Positions 1 to 11,504 of a DNA stretch of 64,000 bases are shown here, in pieces. The first letter of the stretch is position 1; each line of letters starts with the position of its first letter. A model generated the notes under the pieces. The model did no database searches. It worked only from the letters and a program-made list of their open reading frames with translations, and was not told where the DNA came from. Both the position numbers and the translations under genes were made by a program. The stretch covers positions 15,099,644 to 15,163,643 of the forward strand of contig NC_065548.1 of NCBI RefSeq assembly GCF_022605725.1, in the 5' to 3' direction. This DNA comes from Anthonomus grandis grandis. Lineage: Eukaryota > Arthropoda > Insecta > Coleoptera > Curculionidae.

Positions 1-850
1 ATTTTCTTGTCTGTTGGTTACCCCTAAATGTATACCTTTCTGTATACCTACATCTACTATAAATCTAATATTTGTTGTCTTTTGACTGAATTGCATTAAC
101 TACCATGTATAACTTAAGGCATCTGGGTACTTACGAATTTATTTATAACACTCCCGGAGGTTCTTATATAAAAACTATAAACTTTTGAAAATTTCTCTTA
201 AGAAAAAAAAATTCTGTCTTTCGAACTGACAAACATTATCAGTCAGGTTGACATTTAATAGTAGGTATAATTTTGACAATAATGAGCCTAGATTGCTGCG
301 TTTTTACCAGGTAGAGGGTGTCACGAAGACACCTTGGGTGCATTTTCCTAACGCATCCTGCTAATATTTTTTTACATTACTGTGTAAACATGTTTGCATC
401 CAAATATAATCTGTTTGATATTTCGCTCCGGCCGATTTATTCTGAGGCACAAGTGAGTTCCGATGTTTATACTGAAATGCAACTTGTGTATTTTTATCAC
501 GTGCTGTTGGGACGCTGCGCCGAGTGAACGATCAGATAAGGAGACTTAAGATAGGGACGGATTTAGGATATTTTGAACCGGAACGAACATTTTATTATAA
601 TCTTGGAAATCCGATTTTTTTTTAAATATAACTGATAGATCGATTACAGACTATGATTGAACTCTAGTCCAACCACGGTCTGTAATTATATGGATTGTCT
701 GTTTCTTTCTAAAAACAGTATAAATCATTTTCAAGTTTTAGAGAGGAGCTTTCATCTAAAAGTTCTACAGATGTACAGGGTAGTTCCGTATATTTAGGCA
801 AAGCCTAGCTCGGTTATTATAAGGGGGTAGAAAAAGCTTTAAATATAAAA
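1..850. other. no gene recognised
   Basis: AT-rich sequence. The open frame at 318-527 has no recognisable domain, no upstream signals and ordinary background composition. The bases around 775-850 (starting CAGGGTAGTTCCG) may be an outer, decayed end of the mariner element that follows. Confidence 0.5.
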
Positions 851-2339
851 GTTGTAGAGTTTATCTTAAATCGCTAGAAAATGCTCTAAAATATAATACA
901 GGGGTATCGCAAAGTTAAGAAAACATACAAAGTTTGTATTTATTTACGGAAACACCTTGTATAATAAATGAACAATCTTTTTTTCCTATTTAAAGAATAT
1001 TTAATACGCTAGTATTTGGTTCACCTTTTTGAAATATTTACATTTTTTATGAGGTCGCCAGTATTTTCAATACATTTTCTATAACATTTGTATAATTTCA
1101 ACAGATCATTGAAAATAATCTCTGGATATTACACATAAGTAGTTTATACTTCTTTGGATTCTTTCCCTTAAATCCTTCAAATTTTCATGTCTTTCTAATA
1201 ATAAATCTAATTTCTTAGATATCCTATAGAAAACTGTCTAATGGGGTCAGATCAGGGCTATTTGTTGGCCAGTTAAAGGAACCATGGGTTCCAATTCACT
1301 CATTAAAACGATTATTTAAAAAAAATCTTACCGGCATAAAGTTATGAGGCGGTGCCTCATCTTGATCCCATATAATAATGGTATATTTTTTAAGAAAAAA
1401 TGCATCTAACAAACTTTCATTTTTTAAAAACTGGACAATATCTCTAATCAAAGATCCTTGAAATATAATCAGTCCAATTATTTGATTTCTAAGAATATCA
1501 CACCATACATTTGATGACATCCTCCCTGGTTTTTTATTTCGACATAAGTATAAGGATTTTCTGGTGACATCCCTGCTGTAGTAAGCACGGCTTCTTCGCT
1601 CCACAACATCTTATTTAATATATATATCGTTATCTTAGTTTTTTATATCTAACATATCCCTGCAATAAGCTAGTTTTCTTATTTCATGGTTATTTGTTAA
1701 TTTTTATACTGGCAGCATTTTGTAAGGATGATAGCCATATTTATGTAGCACTCTTTGAATCTTTTTTCTAGAACATTCAAAGTATCTATTAGCATCTACG
1801 TTTGATAAATTAGGTTTTTCTTAAGTACGAATTTACTTTTTCTCTTGAAAATATAATAAAATTTGTAGTTCTTCATTCGTGTTAGATAAAACTGTGCATT
1901 TTTTCTCTGTAAATTTGTGCGGTTTCTCATACTACTTTTAGTGTAACAAAAAGTGGACCTAACAGGAATTCTCATTTTAAGATGAATGTGGTGATACCTT
2001 TTCTTCTTCCATATAACCCATATTCAAAAGATATAGAAAAAATAGTAACAGTTACGGCCTAAGAAATAAGTCTATTTACTTTATTATTAATGATTAACGT
2101 CATAGTAATGGGGATTTAGTTAAAACAACATTTTTTTTAATGTAAATATTTCGAGAACAGCTAAACCAAACGTTAATATATCATATATTTTTGAAATCAG
2201 AAGAAAAAGGTCATTGTATACACAAATATAGAAGGTGTTCCATTTCAAAAATACAAACTTTGTATTTTTTATAGACTTTGCGATACCCCTGTATTATATT
2301 TTAGCACATTTCCTGGCGATTTAAGGTAAACTCTACAAC
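851..2339 (-). mobile_element. mariner-type transposon with ~115-base terminal inverted repeats
   Basis: The block 851-965 recurs inverted at about 2226-2339; both arms share TACAGGGGTATCGCAAAG and ACAAAGTTTGTATTT. Between the arms lies a broken transposase on the - strand. The outer edges may extend some tens of bases further. Member of the IS630/Tc1/mariner superfamily of cut-and-paste elements. Confidence 0.8.
1200..2000 (-). pseudogene. mariner-type transposase, decayed
   Basis: The longest open piece (1296-1604) reads SNVWCDILRNQIIGLIIFQG and then DQDEAPPHNFMPVRFFLNNR, the second catalytic Asp region of this family. After one stop it continues with WPTNSPDLTPLDSFL, the third catalytic motif. 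Upstream (about 1780-1640) a further piece reads RKKIQRVLHKYGYHPYKMLP, the end of the DNA-binding part. Multiple stops and at least one frameshift make it inactive. Confidence 0.8.
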
Positions 2340-2400
2340 AGGATGTCTTTATTGAGAATCAAATTTTCAATACATAAAACAGATTCTTGTTCATTCACTT

Positions 2401-2450
2401 GAGAGAGAGAGAGTGAGAGAGCAAGAAGGATAGAGAGAGAGAGAGAAAGT
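2401..2450. repeat. (GA)n microsatellite, imperfect
   Basis: GAGAGAGAGAG tracts with a few interruptions, directly after the right end of the mariner element. Confidence 0.9.
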
Positions 2451-4485
2451 GAATAAAAATAAAGTCATTACTCTTAAAACATTTATTTTTAAACACGTAT
2501 TACATGAATTTTGGGAAGTAAAACTTGAGTAGTAAGAAATGGTGTTTTTAGGCAATTAATGTGTACGGAAACATGATACAACTTTCTCAATTTACTAACG
2601 AAGCGACAGCACGAATTTTGTACGCGTTTGTTGAATTATTTTATGAAAACAAAAATAATAAACAGTAATTAAGATGATGTTTAAATACTTTAACCATTAA
2701 TTTGTTGACATACATTGCAACACAAGAAAAAAACTTGCAAAACTGCTCGCATGTATCTTGGCTAAATGAAAAGTTTGTGTTCCATGCTTTTAACAACCTA
2801 ACATAACTACTGCATTTTATTTCAAAAAATGCAGTTTGTACTGCATTTTAAACTTTAATTTATGAATGTGCCTGTATATGTTTGAATGAGTTCATGCACC
2901 TGGTAACTTTTAGTTAACGTTACACTCGATATAAACTATTCATAGGTCTGATGCCCTATTTATCTGAAATATATTACTATCGTCATTTTCAGAAATTAAA
3001 TAACTGTGATTTTCGTTTGAGTTTATTTTGAGTATTCGTGTTTTTGTTTTTGATGAATCCTCCTGTGTTACATTGTTACTTAAACTCTTAGGTTTCAAGC
3101 ATCAGCATCAGTCAGCAATCTTACCCAGAGCGTAATTTTAATCTGAAGTCAAAGATGCAGGAATCTGTTTTGGGTTATGCAACTGAGTGGTCTCTATAGA
3201 GGAAGTTATTGAGGTTGTGTTCGTTTTAAGTTTGGGTTCAGAATTTCCGTGTTATCAATGTGAATTTTATGAACACTAATTATGCTGTTGCATCAAGTAC
3301 TAAATAGACGTTGTCATTATAGATATTGTTCTACGAATATTTCCGATCTACTTCTTACTTCAACCGCAGGGAATACAATAAACGTTAGGTATTTTATCCT
3401 TAACCGATCCTGGGTAGTTCAGTACCTTGAATTTCAGTGAAAATCAAGTTCTCACCTTGTACCTTGTTCATTTGGCTATTGCTTGAATAGTGTAGGATCT
3501 ACAATTATTAATTGGGCGTTTTATGTGTTAAGTGGTTTAGCATCGAATTCTACGTATTTTTGAGGTAAGAGTTTTGTCTTAAGATAAGAGTTGGTATAAA
3601 CAGATGGAATTCAGATCAGTGTGCTCAAGTAATAAAAGTATTATTAACGTCTCTGAATTCTCGGCAATCCTATATGCCTGTTCGTACATTTTCCTGTTAC
3701 ATTGGGAATGCATCCCGCAGAGACACTCAATAAGGTTCTGCAAGTTTGGAAACTAGTAAATAATAATGTGATGTCAAACTATACCAATGACACAAGTTCT
3801 GATACAAGTTCTGTTGCTGAATCATATATATCTGATGTATTAAAAGCTTTAAAACTTTCATTCATTATTTGGGTTTAAAAAAATTGGAAAATAATAATTT
3901 TATTGTATAACTATACTTTTTTTAATTTCGAACAATTTAACCACCGAACCAACATAAATTGCATGGTGTCTAAGTGTAACAACTCAAAAGGTCTATTTGG
4001 AAAGTTAATCACAATTACAATAAGTTTTATGTAATACACTTCTAACTTCAAACTAACCCAAGTCATTTTTAGAAAAAACAATCAACATGTTTTCGGCTTG
4101 TTTGTAATATTCACTGTTTAATTTTTTTTCAAAAAGTGCTTCTTGAACTATTTGGTACAGCGTTAAAAAACTTGAAGCTGAATAAGTTTGCGGTGCTTAC
4201 CAAGTTAATCCTTGAGCTAAATAATTGGAGCTGCAATCTCTTTTAAATCATAGTATTTTAATTGTGTCGCACAAAGATCTTATTATTTTCTTCATACAGC
4301 AGATTCGATGATAACATTTTAATTATCACATTAAAAATAATTGTTAAGTCATTTTTGAAGTATCTCTAAGAAACCTCATGTACCCTATGCCTACATGTAC
4401 CCTATGCCTTACAGTACCCTAACCAGTTGCTCCAGTTTCCTTGTACCAAGTATCTGCTTTTAGTGAATCTTTAATCAAACATTCA
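2451..4485. other. no gene recognised
   Basis: About 2 kb without a convincing frame on either strand and without a transposon signature that I recognise. A good donor-like site, GAG|GTAAGA, sits at about 3562 and could end a noncoding exon, but nothing else supports that. A short direct repeat, CATGTACCCTATGCC, occurs at 4378 and 4393. Confidence 0.4.
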
Positions 4486-4489
4486 TAAA

Positions 4490-5410
4490 TCAAACTCTAA
4501 GTCACAGGTCTCAAATATATTGAATACAAAGTCAGAAAATGACACGTGTTTCGCCTGTACCTGGCATCTAGAAGATCTTCTGTAATTATAAAAATATATT
4601 TTCTGTAATGTTTATGCGGTTTATATGGGCCAATCTAGGCGTCAAATTCACACTAGGGTATTGGCCACTTAAGCCTGTATAACAAACATAGAGACTCTGA
4701 CGTCACGGAAACGAAATCAACTTTTGCGAACCATCTACTATATGTAGGACATTCTACTACCATATACGAGAATGCGAAAGTGTCCTATATGTAAAAAGTT
4801 GGACCTTCTAGAAAAACTGGAAATAACAAAAGCCAAGAAAAGTTCAGTGCTCATCTGTGTGAACGACATTTTTAATTTTAAACCCCACTTAATTTTCAAT
4901 AATTTGACCTTGCTTTCAGATTCTCCTTAAATAAAATAAAACAAGTGCACTACACCAAGCCAATTTAACACAAGGCTTAATGCCACCTACTTATAACATA
5001 TAGATACGTGGTTAAATTCCTACACTCGACAAACCTTTTTTCAATTTTTATATATTCTTTCTTTTATTTTTTGTCTTTAAACCTAACCTCATTTTGTTTT
5101 GTTTATGTTTTTAGTATGTGATAACTAGTCTCCGTCCTATTTTGTTAACTTTTAATTTTTAGCCTCAACTTGTAACATGTAGTGTTGTTTATCTGGTTTT
5201 CTGTTTTGTTAGTCTATACACAAGGTATGCAGTTAGTTATTAGTTTTTAATTATTTTAGTGTAAATTAGGTTTAATTAATAAGTGTTCGTAAGGCTTATT
5301 ATTTCTGTTTTTTCCTTACAGAAGATCTGGTGAGGTCTAGTACACAGGCGAAACACGTGTCATCTTTTGACTTTATATTCAATATAATATATGAGACCTG
5401 AGATTTATTA
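4490..5410. repeat. Penelope-like inverted repeat pair with hammerhead-ribozyme-like motif
   Basis: About 95 bases at 4495-4590 recur inverted at 5315-5410. Both contain GGCGAAACACGTGTCAT preceded (in the right copy, + strand) by AGAAGATCTGGTGAGGTC. This resembles the hammerhead core of the LTR-like repeats of Penelope-like elements: CUGRUGA, a stem, GAAA, a palindromic stem III, then GUC, with AGAAGAT able to pair with ATCTTTT across the cleavage site. The right copy has G in place of A in CUGAUGA, so it is probably inactive. The interior holds no reverse transcriptase that I can read. Confidence 0.5.
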
Positions 5411-5419
5411 CTGTTTAAT

Positions 5420-5535
5420 TTGGACCAGTCTCTTTGAGACAAAATCCTACGCAAATACTTGTCCTGACACAAATTTATACCTAGGTACTTGATGCTTTCT
5501 GCTTTTGAAGTTACATTTTTGGAGGTGGTTAGCAA
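5420..5535 (-). pseudogene. short reverse-transcriptase-like fragment
   Basis: The - strand reads TSKAESIKYLGINLCQDK, resembling the 'KYLG' motif near the end of non-LTR reverse transcriptases. It is too short to assign to a family; the open frame then runs on into the neighbouring Penelope-like repeat. Confidence 0.35.
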
Positions 5536-5559
5536 TTAAAACATTAAAGGTTAATTTAT

Positions 5560-7250
5560 TTATTCGAAAACAGTTAGATGTACCATTTAATTCTACCATC
5601 TTTTTTCAACTTGAGAATAAGCTTTTTTTAAACAGAAAATTGTGGTATCGAGAGCAAAGCTAATTACTCCTCCAATTACTCTTTAAGAGACTGTGAATCG
5701 TAAATAATATCCATTGTATTTAAAGTGGTGTTTTCACTGTTTTCTGTACTAAATCCAAATTTTATATGTTTGAGTATATACCATCTGGCCCTAAAGCTTT
5801 TTATCTTATAAATCTTTAAGTCTTAATTGGCTACTTTTTTAAATTTTTTTGTAGAATTTTCTTTACAAAAATAACTTCACTGATTATTTAGCATCTTAAT
5901 TTTATTTGTTAAATTTATACCTACTTTACATAAACAAATATTTAATCAATAATATTGGTTTTTCCTTTTTAAAACTTTATTTTATACAATACTTTTGGGT
6001 TTCTTTATAATTTTCCTTAATATATTTTTTGAAATATTGTTTGTACATTTTTTGTTTGTTTACATTCTATTTAATATTATCTATTTATACACGCTTCGTA
6101 ATCCATGTTTTCCTTATTTTCTTATATTTGATTGACGTAATTTTTCAGCATTAACGATTATTGTTTATGTCGTTTTATTAAGTTTTTAACAGCATTTGCC
6201 TACTCCGATCCTGCCTATCGACTTAAGTATGGTCTATACACAGCAAGTTTTTGTATGTCTAAGGTTCTGTATTTAGTACCACCCATAAGTAGTAGTGCGC
6301 CGATACCGCGAATGCTCGCTGAACACACATGGTTTTTCCTTTCGTCGCAAACAAACTTTTATTAGTTCAAATGTTTACATGGTCGTTTCGAAACTAATGT
6401 AAATTGTAACAGGTCTAATTGGTGTGAGATTTAATTAGTTAGGTGTTCTCGAATTTCTAATTTAGTCTGACGATGTTGGTTTTTGGTGATTTCTTATAAT
6501 GATGGTGCTTTGAAGTGACAAAATCCGGTGTTTTAAAGTGACTTTACTGTTTAAACCGATTGTTTAAGGGATAAATCTGCCCCTGCTTAAATAATTGACA
6601 TTTTTTTACGTTCAAGGTAAGCCAATTAGTAAGATCTGGTATTATTGTATTATGATAATTAATTAACATTTCCATTATTTAGTGACCACAGGGTTTGAAT
6701 AAATAATTTATTAAAATAATAATAAATTTCTATTTTTAGTTTATCTGTTAGGTTTTGTATTGGTTGTAAGAATGGGCTTTCCAATAGTTAGCTTTGTTAG
6801 TTTCTATTATTTATAAAAAAAAATAAAAGCATTAAGTCTAAGGTCAATGAATGGAATATATTTTTTTCATGTTTATTTCCAAATAATTTAATTTATATAA
6901 TATTAGATCGGTTATTAGATATATTCAAAAGAATATAATGAGAGTTTGTTTGCTATAGATTTTATAAAATAATGACTTTCTCTATACTGGCTTCTCTGTT
7001 TTTTGTATAATTTTTTAAAAATTTCTTTTCCATTTTCATTGAAGTTGACTAATCTATATTTTTTAGCTTTTTCAATATGTATATACCCTATTTTTTAATC
7101 CATACTTATTAAAACATATTATTTAAAAAAAATATGTAGATTTTTTGTTAAGTACATTTTTAAATATTCATTCCTTAAGTATTAAATTAATGCTCTCTTT
7201 CTTTCTCCAATTTTAACGATCATCCAAAGTGGTTGGTTGGTTTTTTGGTG
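5560..7250. other. no gene recognised; possible noncoding first exon at 6300-6616
   Basis: Mostly AT-rich. The part 6290-6616 is less AT-rich and ends in a strong donor, TTCAAG|GTAAGC, with stops in all + frames, so if used it would be an untranslated exon. No promoter element is convincing. This is only a candidate for the start of C3G. Confidence 0.2.
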
Positions 7251-7254
7251 ATTT

Positions 7255-7560
7255 CATTTCCACTATGATACATATGTCAGAATGAGATGGGGATACCCAA
7301 ATGGCAATTAATTTTTTTTCCTTTGTTTTTCTATATTCTTTTATTTCAAAGTTACTGTCTGGAAATCGTGTTTTTCGGTCATAGATTATCTAATGTGATA
7401 TGTAAGAAATTCAACCTATATCATTCTTGCATTTCTAAATCACTATCTGGATCTTCTGGAAATTGTCTTTTCTGGCGTGGTTTACCAAATAAGAGAGACA
7501 CCATATCATTTTATTTCTATATATATATGACAGAGTAGAATAGGGATATCAATATAAAAA
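7255..7560 (+). repeat. divergent direct repeat flanking the pogo element, left copy
   Basis: The order of words ATGATACAT, AGAATGAGATGGGGATAC, TGCATTTCTAAATCACTATC and CTTCTGGA is repeated at 10398-10545. The open frame here (7287-7538) is a chance reading of the repeat. Confidence 0.55.
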
Positions 7561-7622
7561 TTGACCTTTTTCCATTCTTTTTCTATAACTATCTAGAAAG
7601 AAAAAAATTAGTTAGACATATA

Positions 7623-10312
7623 AGGGAGAGTTGGGAATGGTGCGCAGTTAAGCAAAAATTGTATTTGTGGTGAGCCTATAACATATAAATTAGTTTTAAA
7701 AATGGTATGAGATGTATTACTTATTAATGTATATATACGTAAAATGTTATTTAAAAAAAATCTACTACGCAAGTATAAAATTAAACAAAAATAAAAAAAC
7801 CATTTGCGCATAATTGCCCGTCCCGACGGGCAATGACGCGCAAGGGTTAGGTATTAGGCAATCGTGCGCAGGAAATATCTGTTTTAAAAAATTATTTATT
7901 TTTAAATATTAACATTTAAAGTAGTTAATTTTTTTGTAGTAATATTTAAACAGCAGTATAAAGCCTTAATTTAAACAGTAGTCGCAGATGTAATTTTCTG
8001 GAGTATCAGCAGACGTGCAGGCTGCGTGGTTCCAAGAAGCACACATAACACAGCGGTACCATAGTTCTCGATTTTTGTCAACTTCTCCACAAATACAATA
8101 TATCTCGTTGGGTTTTGAGGGAGTTTTTGGAGAAGGCGGCATGAAGTTAAATTCATCAATATCGTCTAACTCATCATCGTCGCATATCTCAGACAATTCA
8201 TTTTCCAATAAATCATCGGATGTCTGAGGTGTGGCCTCTCTCTTTCTTTTTTGTTTTCCTTTCAGTGTTTTTGTATCTTGTGTTTCTTCTTCAAAACATT
8301 TTCTTTTAGTTTTCTTTTGGAGTGATTTTCCTTTTTCCTTTTTCTTTAAGTTTTCTTCTCTTACTCCCTTCTTTTCGTCAGCGATTTCTAGTTCTTCCCT
8401 GACCGGAGTGCTTGTAAAAATTTTTGAACATTGCTTTTTTTTAGCATTTTTTTAACTCCTTTAATAACTTTTTTTGTTGGTATAGGAACTATAGAAAGGA
8501 AAGAGTTCTCTTTCGATGTATCTGGCTGAGGATTGTTATAGTGAATTAAAGATGTTTGTCTAGCCTCTGGCAAAGAATCCTTTTCTTCTGGTTCAGAACT
8601 ATTTGGCAATGAAACATTAGCTTCTGGTTTGGATAAGGGTGGGTGATTTTCGTCGGTGCTAACAACAGTGCAATTTGTGTTTTGCCTAGAAGGGGTAAAA
8701 TCATCCTCACTAAATATGTCTGGATTTAGTGGATAAATTCCTGAAGTGCGGAACCCTGAGACAACTTTCTCCATGGTGGCGACTTTCATGAATGCTCTGT
8801 TTAATAATTCAGATAGGTCATATTCTGTTATTTTTTGATGTCCAGAAGTAGATAAATGAAGATCATATTCTCTATAGAGAGCATTTTTAAGTGGACTAAA
8901 AAAAGTTAGATCCAATGGCTGAAGACGATCTGAGGTATGGGGAGGAAGAGAAACCATATTAATATTATTTCCTTTTCAAAAATTATAAGCCGAAATCGAA
9001 ATATGGCTTGAATGGTTGTCTAAAACCAATAGGACAGGATCAGATGCAGTAGGCTTTGCATGTTTTGCAAAATGAAACAACCACTCAACAAATAGCTCAG
9101 AGTTAATCCAACCGTTCTTTGAACATTAGTACAAGGCACCTAAGGGTCCATTTTTTTGTAGAGTTGTTCGCATTCTTACTCGGGGATATATGAGCATGGG
9201 GGGGATGTAATTCCCTGCAGCGCTCATACAAAAAACTCCAGTTATTGTCCTTCCCCTTTCAGCAGATATAGCAGACCCCACTTTTTTACTCCTCTGGCAC
9301 CATAAACTTTGAACATTTAGCTTGAACCGTTGTAATGCCTGTTTCGTCCATGTTAAATATTCTGCTTGGTTGAAATTTAAACTTTTGCATAAGAATCTTA
9401 AGATTAGAATAAAATAGTTCTACAGATTCTTTCTTAAAAGATGAAATCCGATTTAAACTCGTGCCCTCAGGCTGTCGCAGTTTTATCTCGGGAAATCTTT
9501 TTAGAAATCCATAAAGCCATGCTTTGCCAGCTAGTCCTTTTCTCGATTAAAGTTGTGAATAATATTATTTTGTTCTGCATATCTAAATGCAAGCCTTCTT
9601 AGACCAGCAGGTGTTAACCCAAAAAACAATTTTGAAAGCAGCAGAACATAATCTTTTAATTCACAATCTATTTCTTTAGAGAATACAGTTTTACGGCCCA
9701 ATCAAGGTAGTTTAAGATCATCTTCCAACAACTTTTTTCTAAGGGTAGATTCTGGTATTTTAAAGGATCTTCCTACTTCCCTAATTCTTCTTCCGTCGGT
9801 CCTTATAGCATCTAGGGCTTTTTGCAGGGTTTCCCTCGTATAAAAAAGGATATCAGTCTTTCGTGTGTAATTTCTAGGCATCTGAAAACATTAAATAGTA
9901 CTATTACTTCTTAGCATGTAATTACGTGAAGGGGAATCGTGCACTTCTGCGTACAATTACCCCAATTGTTATTGTCTTTTATAAAAACATGATGTGGCCA
10001 AAAACATATAAACAAGGTATGATTTAACGGTGCCTAAATATTCACAATACTCTAGATTTTACAAATATAAGTAATGTAAAACAATTGGACAAAAATGATG
10101 GACTTACCGTTTTATTTTCTGACCCCGAAAATTTATAAAAAAAAAGAAAAATTCAATCGGTTAACCTCTTGGCGATCGTAAACACACTAATGGCGCCAAC
10201 GGTCGCGCACACATTTTAGGCACTCCGTTGCAGAGAGCAGCACTGGTTTAGCGTTTCGGATAGTCCGCGAAATACAAAATATCGCACCGCGCACCATTAC
10301 CCAACTCTCCCT
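7623..10312 (-). mobile_element. pogo-like DNA transposon, full length, TA target
   Basis: Terminal inverted repeats AGGGAGAGTTGGG followed by (T)AATGGTGCGC at 7623 and, inverted, ending 10312, each bordered by TA. TA target duplication and the encoded DDE_1-type transposase place it in the pogo/Tigger group. It sits inside an older direct repeat (7255-7560 and 10398-10545). Confidence 0.85.
7966..9881 (-). pseudogene. pogo-like transposase with C-terminal PHD-type zinc finger, frameshifted
   Basis: Start at 9881: MPRNYTRKTDILFYTRETL, then a helix-turn-helix stretch (IREVGRSFKIPESTLRKKLL). The DDE_1 domain shows MDETGITTVQAK (first Asp, ~9350), LVLDNHSSHIS (second Asp, ~9010) and SDRLQPLD (~8920). 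FRTSGIYPLNPDIF is typical of Tigger/jerky relatives. A lysine-rich linker leads to IYCICGEVDKNRELWYRC..C..H..C..CDYCLN at the C-terminus, a PHD-like C4HC3 finger. Damage: stops near 9700 and 9285, frameshifts near 9545 and in an A-run at about 8437. Otherwise close to full length, so inactivation is fairly recent. Confidence 0.82.
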
Positions 10313-10397
10313 TATTAGACAATCCGAAAGAACTTTCAGTGAACTTTCTGGCAGAGTTTATTTAATATGACTAAGACTAAATATCATTTTATTATCT

Positions 10398-10560
10398 TCT
10401 ATGATACATTAGAATGAGGTGGGGATGACAATTGAATCATATGACATGATCCATATGACAATTGAACTTTCTCCTTTTTTTCTATATTATCTTTGCATTT
10501 CTAAATAACTACCTGGAACTTCGGATGTTTTTCTGGCATAGCTGATTCCAAGTACTAATA
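10398..10560 (+). repeat. divergent direct repeat flanking the pogo element, right copy
   Basis: Same word order as 7255-7560 (ATGATACAT, AGAATGAGGTGGGGATGA, TGCATTTCTAAATAACTACC, then CTTCGGA). It indicates a tandem repeat older than the pogo insertion. Confidence 0.5.
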
Positions 10561-11050
10561 TATCATAATCATTTTGTTTTAAAAAAACTACTAGTCATTG
10601 GAATAACATTACACAGAAAATAAGACACTTAAAAATGCAGGGTAACGCAGTCAAAATTGCATTTGAAACTTTAAAAAAATACAGGTATGCTCGAATAAAG
10701 AAATTTTCTGAAACTGGCAACTTTAACTACAAGTTCTGAAGGTATTTTAATATCATCTACTTTTTAAAAAATATGCACAACAGTTGTCTTCCCATCTTGA
10801 GAATTCTTTTATATTCACTTATTTTTTTAAAATACCTCTATACTTACCATATTCATATTATTCAAGGTTATTTGACCATTTAAAATCAAATTAAACCAAA
10901 CATCATATGCATTAGCATTATGTGTTATCTATAGTGAGCTTGTCTACTGTATCAATTAAAATCTAAGTGCTGTCGATCTCCATTATAAGTTAGAAGCGTC
11001 ACAGCAATCAGTGTTAATATTGTCTCTTATGGTTCCAAACAGTTAAGCAA
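10561..11050. other. no gene recognised
   Basis: AT-rich sequence with no convincing frame, inverted repeat or motif. Confidence 0.4.
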
Positions 11051-11057
11051 ACATTGA

Positions 11058-11264
11058 CTAAAGGAAATTGAAAATGCAAAGAACATTAAACTTAAGTTTT
11101 TGTGTAAATAAAAAGACAAGCAAAAGAAGGATCTTTAGAAAGATAATCTTTTTTCCAACTACACTAGCAGGGTAACGCATCACATATGAAAATTGTTCCT
11201 CTTTTGTGTCTAAATCAATAGCAAACGCAGTACAGTTATGGCCTTGCCCCTGGTTTGTCGACAT
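11058..11264 (-). other. unassigned small open frame, possible exon
   Basis: The frame starts MSTNQGQGHNCTAFAIDLDT and goes on KEEQFSYVMRYPASVVG. Its first ~40 residues look protein-like, whereas the rest (IIFLKILLLLVFLF) looks like AT-rich intron. The upstream 80 bases on the same strand are GC-rich with several CG dinucleotides, unlike the surroundings, as for a 5' end. A donor-like AG|GTAACG is not present; TTG|GAAAAA follows. It could be the first exon of an unknown - strand gene or a piece of a transposon. I do not recognise the protein. Confidence 0.2.
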
Positions 11265-11504
11265 TTTAGAAAAAAAGTAAATTGGAGATTATCTGTGTGT
11301 AGAACGGTTGAGACGGCGCGGCGGTCCGCAAGGACGGCACATATTTTTTCTTATAATATTGTTACGTCTGTCAAAGGCCTTCTACAGTGTTACAATAATT
11401 AATTGGCAAAGGAAATTGAAAGATTTGGGATAAGGGATTCTGGTTTCTATTTTACTGCACACAACAGATTGAAACGAAAAGCATCTCTGATGTAAAAGTC
11501 ATAC

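Noticed and set aside
318..527. 69-codon open frame
   Set aside because: Length is expected by chance and no domain is recognisable.
8015..8455. + strand open frames over the pogo gene
   Set aside because: They are antisense shadows of the - strand PHD finger and lysine-rich linker.
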